A stretch of DNA of 64,000 bases from contig CAXHUL010000214.1 of assembly GCA_964019695.1 (NCBI GenBank), forward strand, positions 1,240,001-1,304,000, written 5' to 3'. This DNA comes from Loripinus fragilis. Taxonomy: Eukaryota > Mollusca > Bivalvia > Lucinida > Lucinidae. How positions within the stretch are numbered: position 1 is the first letter of the stretch; the number at the start of each line of letters is the position of its first letter. Both the position numbers and the translations under genes were made by a program. Shown here piece by piece: positions 10,634 through 24,403 of the stretch. The notes under the pieces are model-generated. The model did no database searches, was not told where the DNA came from, and worked only from the letters and a program-made list of their open reading frames with translations.

Positions 10634-12900
10634 GCTTCGGGGCGGCGGACTTCCACACCCCGATAACTCGGTATCGAAACATTGTTGCGGGCGGGTGCGC
10701 ATGGCAATACCTGCGCCTCTGTTGGCCCTATCCGCATGCAAAATCTTAAAGCGATCAGAGCCTTAGAAAGCGCGTACAACCGCTATCCCCATTTGCCTTT
10801 GGCCCTATGGGAAAACAGGAAATATCATAATTGCGGTCCGGGGCGCGCGCGCACAATGATAATTTTCACACCCGAGTAAGCTCTTTTATAGGTCAACATT
10901 TTGGAAAAAAAATTGGCTTGCTGCCCACAGCAGGAGCTGAGAACCATGCATTCGGAGGTTTTCACACCCCACCCACTAATGCCCTCAAAGTTTGAGAAAA
11001 CGCGACCTTCGCGAAAAGCCCCGGAACCTATTGCAAAGTGATGAGCAGTGCCCAGGAGCACCTCTCAGTCATTTGCGCAAAATTCCTTCGGCTACAAGTG
11101 GCTCAAATAAAGCCGTGAAAATTGTGCCGAAAGCCCTTTCAGGGGCTATTGCTCGGCACTTGGGGGACGGAAAATTTTACGCAATGCCTCACAATGAAGC
11201 ACTGGTCGGGGGCTAACTTCTGGCACCAGTTTCGAGCCCGTCCGTGAAAGTGACCCGCGCAAGTTTTAGGCCGGGTCGGCTACTGTGGCCTAATGGGGCC
11301 TAATGGGAAGATCTTCTAATGCTCATAACTTTTTAATTTCCCGACGGAACGCTTTGAAATTTTCACCATTTGTAGACGGCCTCCCATACTACAAACTGAT
11401 GCCCGTGTGGGCATGATGAAAATAGTAGTTCGCGAGACGGAAGCGCGTAAAGCTTCGGGGCGGCGGACTTCCACACCCCGATAACTCGGTATCGAAACAT
11501 TGTTGCGGGCGGGTGCACATGGCAATACCTGCGCCTCTGTTGGCCCTATCCGCGTGCAAAATCTAAAAGCGATCAGAGCCTTAGAAAGCGCGTACAACCG
11601 CTATCCCCATTTGCCTTGGGCCCTATGGGAAAACAGAAAATATCATAATTGCGGTCTGGGGCGCGCGCGCACAATGATAATTTTCACACCCGAGTAAGCT
11701 CTTTTATAGGTCAACATTTTGGAAAAAAATTGGCTTGCTGCCCACAGCAGGAGCTGAGAACCATGCATTCGGAGGTTTTCACACCCCACCCACTAATGCC
11801 CTCAAAGTTTGAGAAAACGCGACCTTCGCGAAAAGCCCCGGAACCTATTGCAAAGTGATGAGCAGTGCCCAGGAGCACCTCTCAGTCATTTGCGCAAAAT
11901 TCCTTCGGCTACAAGTGGCTCAAATAAGGGCGTGAAAATTGTGCCGAAAGCCCTTTCAGGGGCTATTGCTCGGCACTCGGGGGACGGAAAATTTTACGCA
12001 ATGCCTCACAATGAAGCACTGGTCGGGGGCTAACTTCTGGCACCAGTTTCGAGCCCGTCCATGAAAGTGACCCGCGCAAGTTTTAGGCCGGGTCGGCTAC
12101 TGTGGCCTAATGGGGCCTAATGGGAAGATCTTCTAATGCTCATAACTTTTTAATTTCCCGACGGAACGCTTTGAAATTTTCACCATTTGTAGACGGCCTC
12201 CCGTACTACAAACTGATGCCCGTGTGGGCATGATGAAAATAGTAGTTCGCGAGACGGAAGCGCGTAAAGCTTCGGGGCGGCGGACTTCCACACCCCAATA
12301 ACTCGGTATCGAAACATTGTTGCGGGCGGGTGCGCATGGCAATACCTGCGCCTCTGTTGGCCCTATCCGCGTGCAAAATCTAAAAGCGATCAGAGCCTTA
12401 GAAAGCGCGTACAACCGCTATCCCCATTTGCCTTGGGCCCTATGGGAAAACAGGAAATATCATAATTGCGGTCCGGGGCGCGCGCGCACAATGATAATTT
12501 TCACACCCGAGTAAGCTCTTTTATAGGTCAACATTTTGGAAAAAAAATTGGCTTGCTGCCCACAGCAGGAGCTGAGAACTATGCATTCGGAGGTTTTCAC
12601 ACCCCACCCACTAATGCCCTCAAAGTTTGAGAAAACGCGACCTTCGCGAAAAGCCCCGGAACCTATTGCAAAGTGATGAGCAGTGCCCAGGAGCACCTCT
12701 CAGTCATTTGCGCAAAATTCCTTCGGCTACAAGTGGCTCAAATAAGGGCATGAAAATTGTGCCGAAAGCCCTTTCAGGGGCTATTGCTCGGCACTCGGGG
12801 GACGGAAAATTTTACGCAATGCCTCACAATGAAGCACTGGTTGGGGGCTAACTTCTGGCACCAGTTTCGAGCCCGTCCGTGAAAGTGACCCGTGCAAGTT
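10634..12900 (+). repeat. Older five-monomer relationship to 14.8-17 kb
   Basis: These A-type monomers share rare variants with sequence about 4,090 bp downstream. AAATAAAGCCGTG at 11105 recurs at 15195. CGGTCTGGGG at 11650 recurs at 15741. CACCCCAATAACTCGG at 12291 recurs at 16381. AAGGGCATG at 12744 recurs at 16835. Other variants are not shared, so this exchange is older or has been overwritten by conversion. The segment itself shows nothing but monomers. Confidence 0.6.
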
Positions 12901-13225
12901 TTAGGCCGGGTCGGCTACTGTGGCCTAATGGGGCCTAATGGGAAGATCTTCTAATGCTCATAACTTTTTAATTTCCCAACGGAACGCTTTGAAATTTTCA
13001 CCATTTGTAGACGGCCTCCCGTACTACAAACTGATTCCCGTGTGGGCATGATGAAAATAGTAGTTCGCGAGACGGAAGCGCGTAAAGCTTCGGGGCGGCG
13101 GACTTCCACACCCCGATAACTCGGTATCGAAACATTGTTGCGGGCGGGTGCGCATGGCAATACCTGCGCCTCTGTTGGCCCTATCCGCGTGCAAAATCTA
13201 AAAGCGATCAGAGCCTTAGAAAGCG

Positions 13226-16200
13226 CGTACAACCGCTATCCCCATTTGCCTTGGGCCCTATGGCAAAACAGGAAATATCATAATTGCGGTCCGGGGCGTG
13301 CGCGCACAATGATAATTTTCACACCCGAGTAAGCTCTTTTATAGGTCAACATTTTGGAAAAAAAATTGGCTTGCTGCCCACAGCAGGAGCTGAGAACCAT
13401 GCATTCGGAGGTTTTCACACCCCACCCACTAATGCCCTCAAAGTTTGAGAAAATGCGACCTTCGCGAAAAGCCCCGGAACCTATTGCAAAGTGATGAGCA
13501 GTGCCCAGGAGCACCTCTCAGTCATTTGCGCAAAATTCCTTCGGCTACAAGTGGCTCAAATAAGGGCGTGAAAATTGTGCCGAAAGCCCTTTCAGGGGCT
13601 ATTGCTCGGCACTCGGAGGACGGAAAATTTTACGCAATGCCTCACAATGAAGCACTGGTCGGGGGCTAACTTCTGGCACCAGTTTCGAGGCCGTCCGTGA
13701 AAGTGACCCGCGCAAGTTTTAGGCCGGGTCGGCTACTGTGGCCTAATGGGGCCTAATGGGAAGATCTTCTAATGCTCAAAACTTTTTAATTTCCCGACGG
13801 AACGCTTTGAAATTTTCACCATTTGTAGACGGCCTCCCGTACTACAAACTGATGCCCGTGTGGGCATGATGAAAATAGTAGTTCGCGAGACAGAAGCGCG
13901 TAAAACTTCGGGGCGGCGGACTTCCACACCCCGATAACTCGGTATCGAAACATTGTTGCGGGCGGGTGCGCATGGCAATACCTGCGCCTCTGTTGGCCCT
14001 ATCCGCGTGCAAAATCTAAAAGCGATCAGAGCCTTAGAAAGCGCGTACAATCGCTATCCCCATTTGCCTTGGGCCCTATGGGAAAACAGGAAATATCATA
14101 ATTGCCGTCCGGGGCGCGCGGGCACAATGATAATTTTCACACCCGAGTAAGCTCTTTTATAGGTCAACATTTTGGAAGAAAAATTGGCTTGCTGCCCACA
14201 GCAGGAGCTGAGAACCATGCATTCGGAGGTTTTCACACCCCACCCACTAATGCCCTCAAAGTTTGAGAACAAAATGACCTTCGCGAAAAGCCCCGGAACC
14301 TATTGCAAAGTGATGAGCAGTGCCCAGGAGCACCTCTCAGTCATTTGCGCAAAATTCCTTCGGCTACAAGTGGCTCAAATAAGGGCGTGAAAATTGTGCC
14401 GAAAGCCCTTTCAGGGGCTATTGCTCGGCACTCGGGGGACGGAAAATTTTACGCAATGCCTCAAAATGAAGCACTGGTCAGGGGCTAACTTCTGGCACCA
14501 GTTTCGAGCCCGTCCGTGAAAGTGACCCGCGCAAGTTTTAGGCCGGGTCGGCTACTGTGGCCTAATGGGGCCTAATGGGAAGATCTTCTAATGCTCATAA
14601 CTTTTTAATTTCCCGACAGAACGCTTTGAAATTTTCACCATTTGTAGACGGCCTCCCGTACTACAAACTGATGCCCGTGTGGGCATGATGAAAATAGTAG
14701 TTCGCGAGACGGAAGCGCGTAAAGCTTCGGGGCGGCGGACTTCCACACCCCGATAACTCGGTATCGAAACATTGATGCGGGCGGGTGCGCATGGCAATAC
14801 CTGAGCCTCTGTTGGCCCTATCCGCGTGCAAAATCTAAAAGCGATCAGAGCCTTAGAAAGCGCGTACAACCGCTATCCCCATTTGCCTTGGGCCCTATGG
14901 GAAAACAGGAAATATCATAATTGCGGTCTGGGGCGCGCGCGCACAATGATAATTTTCACACCCGAGTAAGCTCTTTTATAGGTCAACATTTTGGAAAAAA
15001 AATTGGCTTGCTGCCCACAGCAGGAGCTGAGAACCATGCATTCGGAGGTTTTCACACCCCACCCACTAATGCCCTCAAAGTTTGAGAAAACGCGACCTTC
15101 GCGAAAAGCCCCGGAACCTATTGCAAAGTGATGAGCAGTGCCCAGGAGCACCTCGCAGTCATTTGCGCAAAATTCCTTCGGCTACAAGTGGCTCAAATAA
15201 AGCCGTGAAAATTGTGCCGAAAACCCTTTCAGGGGCTATTGCTCGGCACTTGGGGGACGGAAAATTTTACGCAATGCCTCACAATGAAGCACTGGTCGGG
15301 GGCTAACTTCTGGCACCAGTTTCGAGCCCGTCCGTGAAAGTGACCCGCGCAAGTTTTAGGCCGGGTCGGCTACTGTGGCCTAATGGGGCCTAATGGGAAG
15401 ATCTTCTAATGCTCATAACTTTTTAATTTCCCGACGGAACGCTTTGAAATTTTCACCATTTGTAGACGGCCTCCCGTACTACAAACTGATTCCCGTGTGG
15501 GCATGATGAAAATAGTAGTTCGCGAGACGGAAGCGCGTAAAGCTTCGGGGCGGCGGACTTCCACACCCCGATAACTCGGTATCGAAACATTGTTGCGGGC
15601 GGGTGCGCATGGCAATACCTGCGCCTCTGTTGGCCCTATCCGCGTGCAAAATCTAAAAGCGATCAGAGCCTTAGAAAGCGCGTACAACCGCTATCCCCAT
15701 TTGCCTTGGGCCCTATGGGAAAACAGGAAATATCATAATTGCGGTCTGGGGCGCGCGCGCACAATGATAATTTTCACACCCGAGTAAGCTCTTTTATAGG
15801 TCAACATTTTGGAAAAAAAATTGGCTTGCTGCCCACAGCAGGAGCTGAGAACCATGCATTCGGAGGTTTTCACACCCCACTCACTAATGCCCTCAAAGTT
15901 TGAGAAAACGCGACCTTCGCGAAAAGCCCCGGAACCTATTGCAAAGTGATGAGCAGTGCCCAGGAGCACCTCTCAGTCATTTGCGCAAAATTCCTTCGGC
16001 TACAAGTGGCTCAAATAAGGGCGTGAAAATTGTGCCGAAAGCCCTTTCAGGGGCTATTGCTCGGCACTCGGGGGACGGAAAATTTTACGCAATGCCTCAC
16101 AATGAAGCACTGGTCGGGGGCTAACTTCTGGCACCAGTTTCGAGCCCGTCCGTGAAAGTGACCCGCGCAAGTTTTAGGCAGGGTCGGCTACTGTGGCCTA

Positions 16201-18133
16201 ATGGGGCCTAATGGGAAGATCTTCTAATGCTCATAACTTTTTTATTTCCCGACGGAACGCTTTGAAATTTTCACCATTTGTAGACGGCCTCCCGTACTAC
16301 AAACTGATGCCCGTGTGGGCATGATGAAAATAGTAGTTCGCGAGACGGAAGCGCGTAAAGCTTCGGGGCGGCGGATTTCCACACCCCAATAACTCGGTAT
16401 CGAAACATTGTTGCGGGCGGGTGCGCATGGCAATACCTGCGCCTCTGTTGGCCCTATCCGCGTGCAAAATCTAAAAGCGATCAGAGCCTTAGAAAGCGCG
16501 TACAACCGCTATCCCCATTTGCCTTGGGCCCTATGGGAAAACAGGAAATATCATAATTGCGGTCCGGGGCGCGTGCGCACAATGATAATTTTCACACCCG
16601 AGTAAGCTCTTTTATAGGTCAACATTTTGGAAAAAAAATTGGCTTGCTGCCCACAGCAGGAGCTGAGAACCATGCATTCGGAGGTTTTCACACCCCACCC
16701 ACTAATGCCCTCAAAGTTTGAGAAAACGCGACCTTCGCGAAAAGCCCCGGAACCTATTGCAAAGTGATGAGCAGTGCCCAGGAGCACCTCTCAGTCATTT
16801 GCGCAAAATTCCTTCGGCTACAAGTGGCTCAAATAAGGGCATGAAAATTGTGCCGAAAGCCCTTTCAGGGGCTATTGCTCGGCACTCGGGGGACGGAAAA
16901 TTTTACGCAATGCCTCACAATGAAGCACTGGTCGGGGGCTAACTTCTGGCACCAGTTTCGAGGCCGTCCGTGAAAGTGACCCGCGCAAGTTTTAGGCCGG
17001 GTCGGCTACTGTGGCCTAATGGGGCCTAATGGGAAGATCTTCTAATGCTCATAACTTTTTAATTTCCCGACGGAACGCTTTGAAATTTTCTCCATTTGTA
17101 GACAGCCTCCCGTACTACAAACTGATGCCCGTGTGGGCATGATGAAAATAGTAGTTCGCGAGACGGAAGCGCGTAAAGCTTCGGGGCGGCGGACTTCCAC
17201 ACCCCGATAACTCGGTATCGAAACATTGTTGCGGGCGGGTGCACATGGCAATACCTGAGCCTCTGTTGGCCCTATCCGCGTGCAAAATCTAAAAGCGATC
17301 AGAGCCTTAGAAAGCGCGTACAACCGCTATCCCCATTTGCCTTGGGCCTATGGGAAAACAGGAAATATCATAATTGCGGTCTGGGGCGCGCGCGCACAAT
17401 GATAACTTTCACACCCGAGTAAGCTCTTTTATAGGTCAACATTTTGGAAAAAAAATTGGCTTGCTGCCCACAGCAGGAGCTGAGAACCATGCATTCGGAG
17501 GTTTTCACACCCCACCCACTAATGCCCTCAAAGTTTGAGAAAACGCGACCTTCGCGAAAAGCCCTGGAACCTATTGCAAAGTGATGAGCAGTGCCCAGGA
17601 GCACCTCTCAGTCATTTGCGCAAAATTCCTTCGGCTACAAGTGGCTCAAATAAGGGCGTGAAAATTGTGCCGAAAGCCCTTTCAGGGGCTATTGCTCGGC
17701 ACTCGGGGGACGGAAAATTTTACGCAATGCCTCACAATGAAGCACTGGTCGGGGGCTAACTTCTGGCACCAGTTTCGAGCCCGTCCGTGAAAGTGACCCG
17801 CGCAAGTTTTAGGCCGGGTCGGCTACTGTGGCCTAATGGGGCCTAATGGGAAGATCTTCTAATGCTCATAACTTTTTAATTTCCCGACGGAACGCTTTGA
17901 AATTTTCACCATTTGTAGACGGCCTCCCGTACTACAAACTGATGCCCGTGTGGGCATGATGAAAATAGTAGTTCGCGAGACGGAAGCGCGTAAAGCTTCG
18001 GGGCGGCGGACTTCCACACCCCGATAACTCGGTATCGAAACATTGTTGCGGGCGGGTGCGCATGGCAATACCTGCGCCTCTGTTGGCCCTATCCGCGTGC
18101 AAAATCTAAAAGCGATCAGAGCCTTAGAAAGCA
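13226..18133 (+). repeat. Six-monomer higher-order unit, copy 1 (4,908 bp)
   Basis: Matches the next 4,908 bp monomer for monomer. Shared private variants include GAACAAAATGACC at 14266 and 19174, a TTGATGCGGG landmark at 14772 and 19680, CTCGCAGTC at 15153 and 20061, CCCACTCACTAATG at 15877 and 20785, TTTTTTATTTCCC at 16238 and 21146, TTTTCTCC at 17087 and 21995, and TTGGGCCTATGGG lacking one C at 17343 and 22251. I found about six substitutions between copies, for example 14474 A versus 19382-region C and 16478 C versus 21386-region T. Confidence 0.9.
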
Positions 18134-21100
18134 CGTACAACCGCTATCCCCATTTGCCTTGGGCCCTATGGGAAAACAGGAAATATCATAATTGCGGTCC
18201 GGGGCGTGCGCGCACAATGATAATTTTCACACCCGAGTAAGCTCTTTTATAGGTCAACATTTTGGAAAAAAAATTGGCTTGCTGCCCACAGCAGGAGCTG
18301 AGAACCATGCATTCGGAGGTTTTCACACCCCACCCACTAATGCCCTCAAAGTTTGAGAAAATGCGACCTTCGCGAAAAGCCCCGGAACCTATTGCAAAGT
18401 GATGAGCAGTGCCCAGGAGCACCTCTCAGTCATTTGCGCAAAATTCCTTCGGCTACAAGTGGCTCAAATAAGGGCGTGAAAATTGTGCCGAAAGCCCTTT
18501 CAGGGGCTATTGCTCGGAACTCGGAGGACGGAAAATTTTACGCAATGCCTCACAATGAAGCACTGGTCGGGGGCTAACTTCTGGCACCAGTTTCGAGGCC
18601 GTCCGTGAAAGTGACCCGCGCAAGTTTTAGGCCGGGTCGGCTACTGTGGCCTAATGGGGCCTAATGGGAAGATCTTCTAATGCTCAAAACTTTTTAATTT
18701 CCCGACGGAACGCTTTGAAATTTTCACCATTTGTAGACGGCCTCCCGTACTACAAACTGATGCCCGTGTGGGCATGATGAAAATAGTAGTTCGCGAGACA
18801 GAAGCGCGTAAAACTTCGGGGCGGCGGACTTCCACACCCCGATAACTCGGTATCGAAACATTGTTGCGGGCGGGTGCGCATGGCAATACCTGCGCCTCTG
18901 TTGGCCCTATCCGCGTGCAAAATCTAAAAGCGATCAGAGCCTTAGAAAGCGCGTACAATCGCTATCCCAATTTGCCTTGGGCCCTATGGGAAAACAGGAA
19001 ATATCATAATTGCCGTCCGGGGCGCGCGGGCACAATGATAATTTTCACACCCGAGTAAGCTCTTTTATAGGTCAACATTTTGGAAGAAAAATTGGCTTGC
19101 TGCCCACAGCAGGAGCTGAGAACCATGCATTCGGAGGTTTTCACACCCCACCCACTAATGCCCTCAAAGTTTGAGAACAAAATGACCTTCGCGAAAAGCC
19201 CCGGAACCTATTGCAAAGTGATGAGCAGTGCCCAGGAGCACCTCTCAGTCATTTGCGCAAAATTCCTTCGGCTACAAGTGGCTCAAATAAGGGCGTGAAA
19301 ATTGTGCCGAAAGCCCTTTCAGGGGCTATTGCTCGGCACTCGGGGGACGGAAAATTTTACGCAATGCCTCACAATGAAGCACTGGTCAGGGGCTAACTTC
19401 TGGCACCAGTTTCGAGCCCGTCCGTGAAAGTGACCCGCGCAAGTTTTAGGCCGGGTCGGCTACTGTGGCCTAATGGGGCCTAATGGGAAGATCTTCTAAT
19501 GCTCATAACTTTTTAATTTCCCGACAGAACGCTTTGAAATTTTCACCATTTGTAGACGGCCTCCCGTACTACAAACTGATGCCCGTGTGGGCATGATGAA
19601 AATAGTAGTTCGCGAGACGGAAGCGCGTAAAGCTTCGGGGCGGCGGACTTCCACACCCCGATAACTCGGTATCGAAACATTGATGCGGGCGGGTGCGCAT
19701 GGCAATACCTGAGCCTCTGTTGGCCCTATCCGCGTGCAAAATCTAAAAGCGATCAGAGCCTTAGAAAGCGCGTACAACCGCTATCCCCATTTGCCTTGGG
19801 CCCTATGGGAAAACAGGAAATATCATAATTGCGGTCTGGGGCGCGCGCGCACAATGATAATTTTCACACCCGAGTAAGCTCTTTTATAGGTCAACATTTT
19901 GGAAAAAAAATTGGCTTGCTGCCCACAGCAGGAGCTGAGAACCATGCATTCGGAGGTTTTCACACCCCACCCACTAATGCCCTCAAAGTTTGAGAAAACG
20001 CGACCTTCGCGAAAAGCCCCGGAACCTATTGCAAAGTGATGAGCAGTGCCCAGGAGCACCTCGCAGTCATTTGCGCAAAATTCCTTCGGCTACAAGTGGC
20101 TCAAATAAAGCCGTGAAAATTGTGCCGAAAACCCTTTCAGGGGCTATTGCTCGGCACTTGGGGGACGGAAAATTTTACGCAATGCCTCACAATGAAGCAC
20201 TGGTCGGGGGCTAACTTCTGGCACCAGTTTCGAGCCCGTCCGTGAAAGTGACCCGCGCAAGTTTTAGGCCGGGTCGGCTACTGTGGCCTAATGGGGCCTA
20301 ATGGGAAGATCTTCTAATGCTCATAACTTTTTAATTTCCCGACGGAACGCTTTGAAATTTTCACCATTTGTAGACGGCCTCCCGTACTACAAACTGATTC
20401 CCGTGTGGGCATGATGAAAATAGTAGTTCGCGAGACGGAAGCGCGTAAAGCTTCGGGGCGGCGGACTTCCACACCCCGATAACTCGGTATCGAAACATTG
20501 TTGCGGGCGGGTGCGCATGGCAATACCTGCGCCTCTGTTGGCCCTATCCGCGTGCAAAATCTAAAAGCGATCAGAGCCTTAGAAAGCGCGTACAACCGCT
20601 ATCCCCATTTGCCTTGGGCCCTATGGGAAAACAGGAAATATCATAATTGCGGTCTGGGGCGCGCGCGCACAATGATAATTTTCACACCCGAGTAAGCTCT
20701 TTTATAGGTCAACATTTTGGAAAAAAAATTGGCTTGCTGCCCACAGCAGGAGCTGAGAACCATGCATTCGGAGGTTTTCACACCCCACTCACTAATGCCC
20801 TCAAAGTTTGAGAAAACGCGACCTTCGCGAAAAGCCCCGGAACCTATTGCAAAGTGATGAGCAGTGCCCAGGAGCACCTCTCAGTCATTTGCGCAAAATT
20901 CCTTCGGCTACAAGTGGCTCAAATAAGGGCGTGAAAATTGTGCCGAAAGCCCTTTCAGGGGCTATTGCTCGGCACTCGGGGGACGGAAAATTTTACGCAA
21001 TGCCTCACAATGAAGCACTGGTCGGGGGCTAACTTCTGGCACCAGTTTCGAGCCCGTCCGTGAAAGTGACCCGCGCAAGTTTTAGGCAGGGTCGTCTACT

Positions 21101-23041
21101 GTGGCCTAATGGGGCCTAATGGGAAGATCTTCTAATGCTCATAACTTTTTTATTTCCCGACGGAACGCTTTGAAATTTTCACCATTTGTAGACGGCCTCC
21201 CGTACTACAAACTGATGCCCGTGTGGGCATGATGAAAATAGTAGTTCGCGAGACGGAAGCGCGTAAAGCTTCGGGGCGGCGGATTTCCACACCCCAATAA
21301 CTCGGTATCGAAACATTGTTGCGGGCGGGTGCGCATGGCAATACCTGCGCCTCTGTTGGCCCTATCCGCGTGCAAAATCTAAAAGTGATCAGAGCCTTAG
21401 AAAGCGCGTACAACCGCTATCCCCATTTGCCTTGGGCCCTATGGGAAAACAGGAAATATCATAATTGCGGTCCGGGGCGCGCGCGCACAATGATAATTTT
21501 CACACCCGAGTAAGCTCTTTTATAGGTCAACATTTTGGAAAAAAAATTGGCTTGCTGCCCACAGCAGGAGCTGAGAACCATGCATTCGGAGGTTTTCACA
21601 CCCCACCCACTAATGCCCTCAAAGTTTGAGAAAACGCGACCTTCGCGAAAAGCCCCGGAACCTATTGCAAAGTGATGAGCAGTGCCCAGGAGCACCTCTC
21701 AGTCATTTGCGCAAAATTCCTTCGGCTACAAGTGGCTCAAATAAGGGCATGAAAATTGTGCCGAAAGCCCTTTCAGGGGCTATTGCTCGGCACTCGGGGG
21801 ACGGAAAATTTTACGCAATGCCTCACAATGAAGCACTGGTCGGGGGCTAACTTCTGGCACCAGTTTCGAGGCCGTCCGTGAAAGTGACCCGCGCAAGTTT
21901 TAGGCCGGGTCGGCTACTGTGGCCTAATGGGGCCTAATGGGAAGATCTTCTAATGCTCATAACTTTTTAATTTCCCGACGGAACGCTTTGAAATTTTCTC
22001 CATTTGTAGACAGCCTCCCGTACTACAAACTGATGCCCGTGTGGGCATGATGAAAATAGTAGTTCGCGAGACGGAAGCGCGTAAAGCTTCGGGGCGGCGG
22101 ACTTCCACACCCCGATAACTCGGTATCGAAACATTGTTGCGGGCGGGTGCACATGGCAATACCTGAGCCTCTGTTGGCCCTATCCGCGTGCAAAATCTAA
22201 AAGCGATCAGAGCCTTAGAAAGCGCGTACAACCGCTATCCCCATTTGCCTTGGGCCTATGGGAAAACAGGAAATATCATAATTGCGGTCTGGGGCGCGCG
22301 CGCACAATGATAACTTTCACACCCGAGTAAGCTCTTTTATAGGTCAACATTTTGGAAAAAAAATTGGCTTGCTGCCCACAGCAGGAGCTGAGAACCATGC
22401 ATTCGGAGGTTTTCACACCCCACCCACTAATGCCCTCAAAGTTTGAGAAAACGCGACCTTCGCGAAAAGCCCTGGAACCTATTGCAAAGTGATGAGCAGT
22501 GCCCAGGAGCACCTCTCAGTCATTTGCGCAAAATTCCTTCGGCTACAAGTGGCTCAAATAAGGGCGTGAAAATTGTGCCGAAAGCCCTTTCAGGGGCTAT
22601 TGCTCGGCACTCGGGGGACGGAAAATTTTACGCAATGCCTCACAATGAAGCACTGGTCGGGGGCTAACTTCTGGCACCAGTTTCGAGCCCGTCCGTGAAA
22701 GTGACCCGCGCAAGTTTTAGGCCGGGTCGGCTACTGTGGCCTAATGGGGCCTAATGGGAAGATCTTCTAATGCTCATAACTTTTTAATTTCCCGACGGAA
22801 CGCTTTGAAATTTTCACCATTTGTAGACGGCCTCCCGTACTACAAACTGATGCCCGTGTGGGCATGATGAAAATAGTAGTTCGCGAGACGGAAGCGCGTA
22901 AAGCTTCGGGGCGGCGGACTTCCACACCCCGATAACTCGGTATCGAAACATTGTTGCGGGCGGGTGCGCATGGCAATACCTGCGCCTCTGTTGGCCCTAT
23001 CCGCGTGCAAAATCTAAAAGCGATCAGAGCCTTAGAAAGCA
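18134..23041 (+). repeat. Six-monomer higher-order unit, copy 2 (4,908 bp)
   Basis: Second tandem copy. The monomer at the join carries GCACGTAC at 18131, as at 23039, followed by GGGGCGTGCG at 18201, as at 13293. The exchange therefore lies between 18133 and 18207. The copies show a few more differences than the 4,090-bp duplication, so this event looks somewhat older. Copy 2 has private changes such as CCCAATTTGCC near 18967 and GTCGTCTAC near 21092. Confidence 0.9.
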
Positions 23042-24403
23042 CGTACAACCGCTATCCCCATTTGCCTTGGGCCCTATGGGAAAACAGGAAATATCATAAT
23101 TGCGGTCCAGGGCGCGCGTGCACAATGATAATTTTCACACCCGAGTAAGCTCTTTTATAGGTTAACATTTTGGAAAAAAAATTGGCTTGCTGCCCACAGC
23201 AGGAGCTGAGAACCATGCATTCGGAGGTTTTCACACCCCACCCACTAATGCCCTCAAAGTTTGAGAAAACGCGACCTTCGCGAAAAGCCCCGGAACCTAT
23301 TGCAAATTGATGAGCAGTGCCCAGGAGCACCTCTCAGTCATTTGCGCAAAATTCCTTCGGCTACAAGTGGCTCAAATAAGGGCGTGAAAATTGTGCCGAA
23401 AGCCCTTTCAGGGGCTATTGCTCGGCATTCGGGGGATGGAAAATTTTACGCAATGCCTCACAATGAAGCACTGGTCGGGGGCTAACTTCTGGCACCAGTT
23501 TCGAGCCCGTCCGTGAAAGTGACCCGCGCAAGTTTTAGGCCGGGTCGGCTACTGTGGCCTAATGGGGCCTAATGGGAAGATCTTCTAATGCTCATAACTT
23601 TTTAATTTCCCAACGGAACGCTTTGAAATTTTCACCATTTGTAGACGGCCTCCCGTACTACAAACTGATGCCCGTGTGGGCATGATGAAAATAGTAGTTC
23701 GCGAGACGGAAGCGCGTAAAGCTTCGGGGCGGCGGACTTCCACACCCCGATAACTCGGTATCGAAACATTGTTGCGGGCGGGTGCGCATGGCAATACCTG
23801 CGCCTCTGTTGGCCCTATCCGCGTGCAAAATCTAAAAGCGATCAGAGCCTTAGAAAGCGCGTACAACCGCTATCCCCATTTGCCTTGGGCCCTATGGGAA
23901 AACAGGAAATATCATAATTGCGGTCCGGGGCGCGCGTGCACAATGATAATTTTCACACCCGAGTAAGCTCTTTTATAGGTCAACATTTTGAAAAAAAAAT
24001 TGGCTTGCTGCCCACAGCAGGAGCTGAGAACCATGCATTCGGAGGTTTTCACACCCCACCCACTAATGCCCTCAAAGTTTGAGAAAACGCGACCTTCGCG
24101 AAAAGCCCCGGAACCTATTGCAAAGTGATGAGCAGTGCCCAGGAGCACCTCTCAGTCATTTGCGCAAAATTCCTTCGGCTACAAGTGGCTCAAATAAGGG
24201 CGTGAAAATTGTGCCGAAAGCCCTTTCAGGAGCTATTGCTCGGCACTCGGGGGACGGAAAATTTTACGCAATGCCTCACAATGAAGCACTGGTCGGGGGC
24301 TAACTTCTGGCACCAGTTTCGAGCCCGTCCGTGAAAGTGACCCGCGCAAGTTTTAGGCCGGGTCGGCTACTGTGGCCTAATGGGGCCTAATGGGAAGATC
24401 TTC
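22951..24403 (+). repeat. Two-monomer variant block (first of three occurrences)
   Basis: This block carries linked variants: GGTCCAGGGCGCGCGTGCAC at 23105, CAAATTGATGAGC at 23304, GGCATTCGGGGGATGG at 23424, and in the next monomer TTTTGAAAAAAAAATTGG near 23986. The same set recurs at 29.4-30.6 kb and 32.7-33.9 kb, so this pair has been copied to at least three places in the window. Confidence 0.75.
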
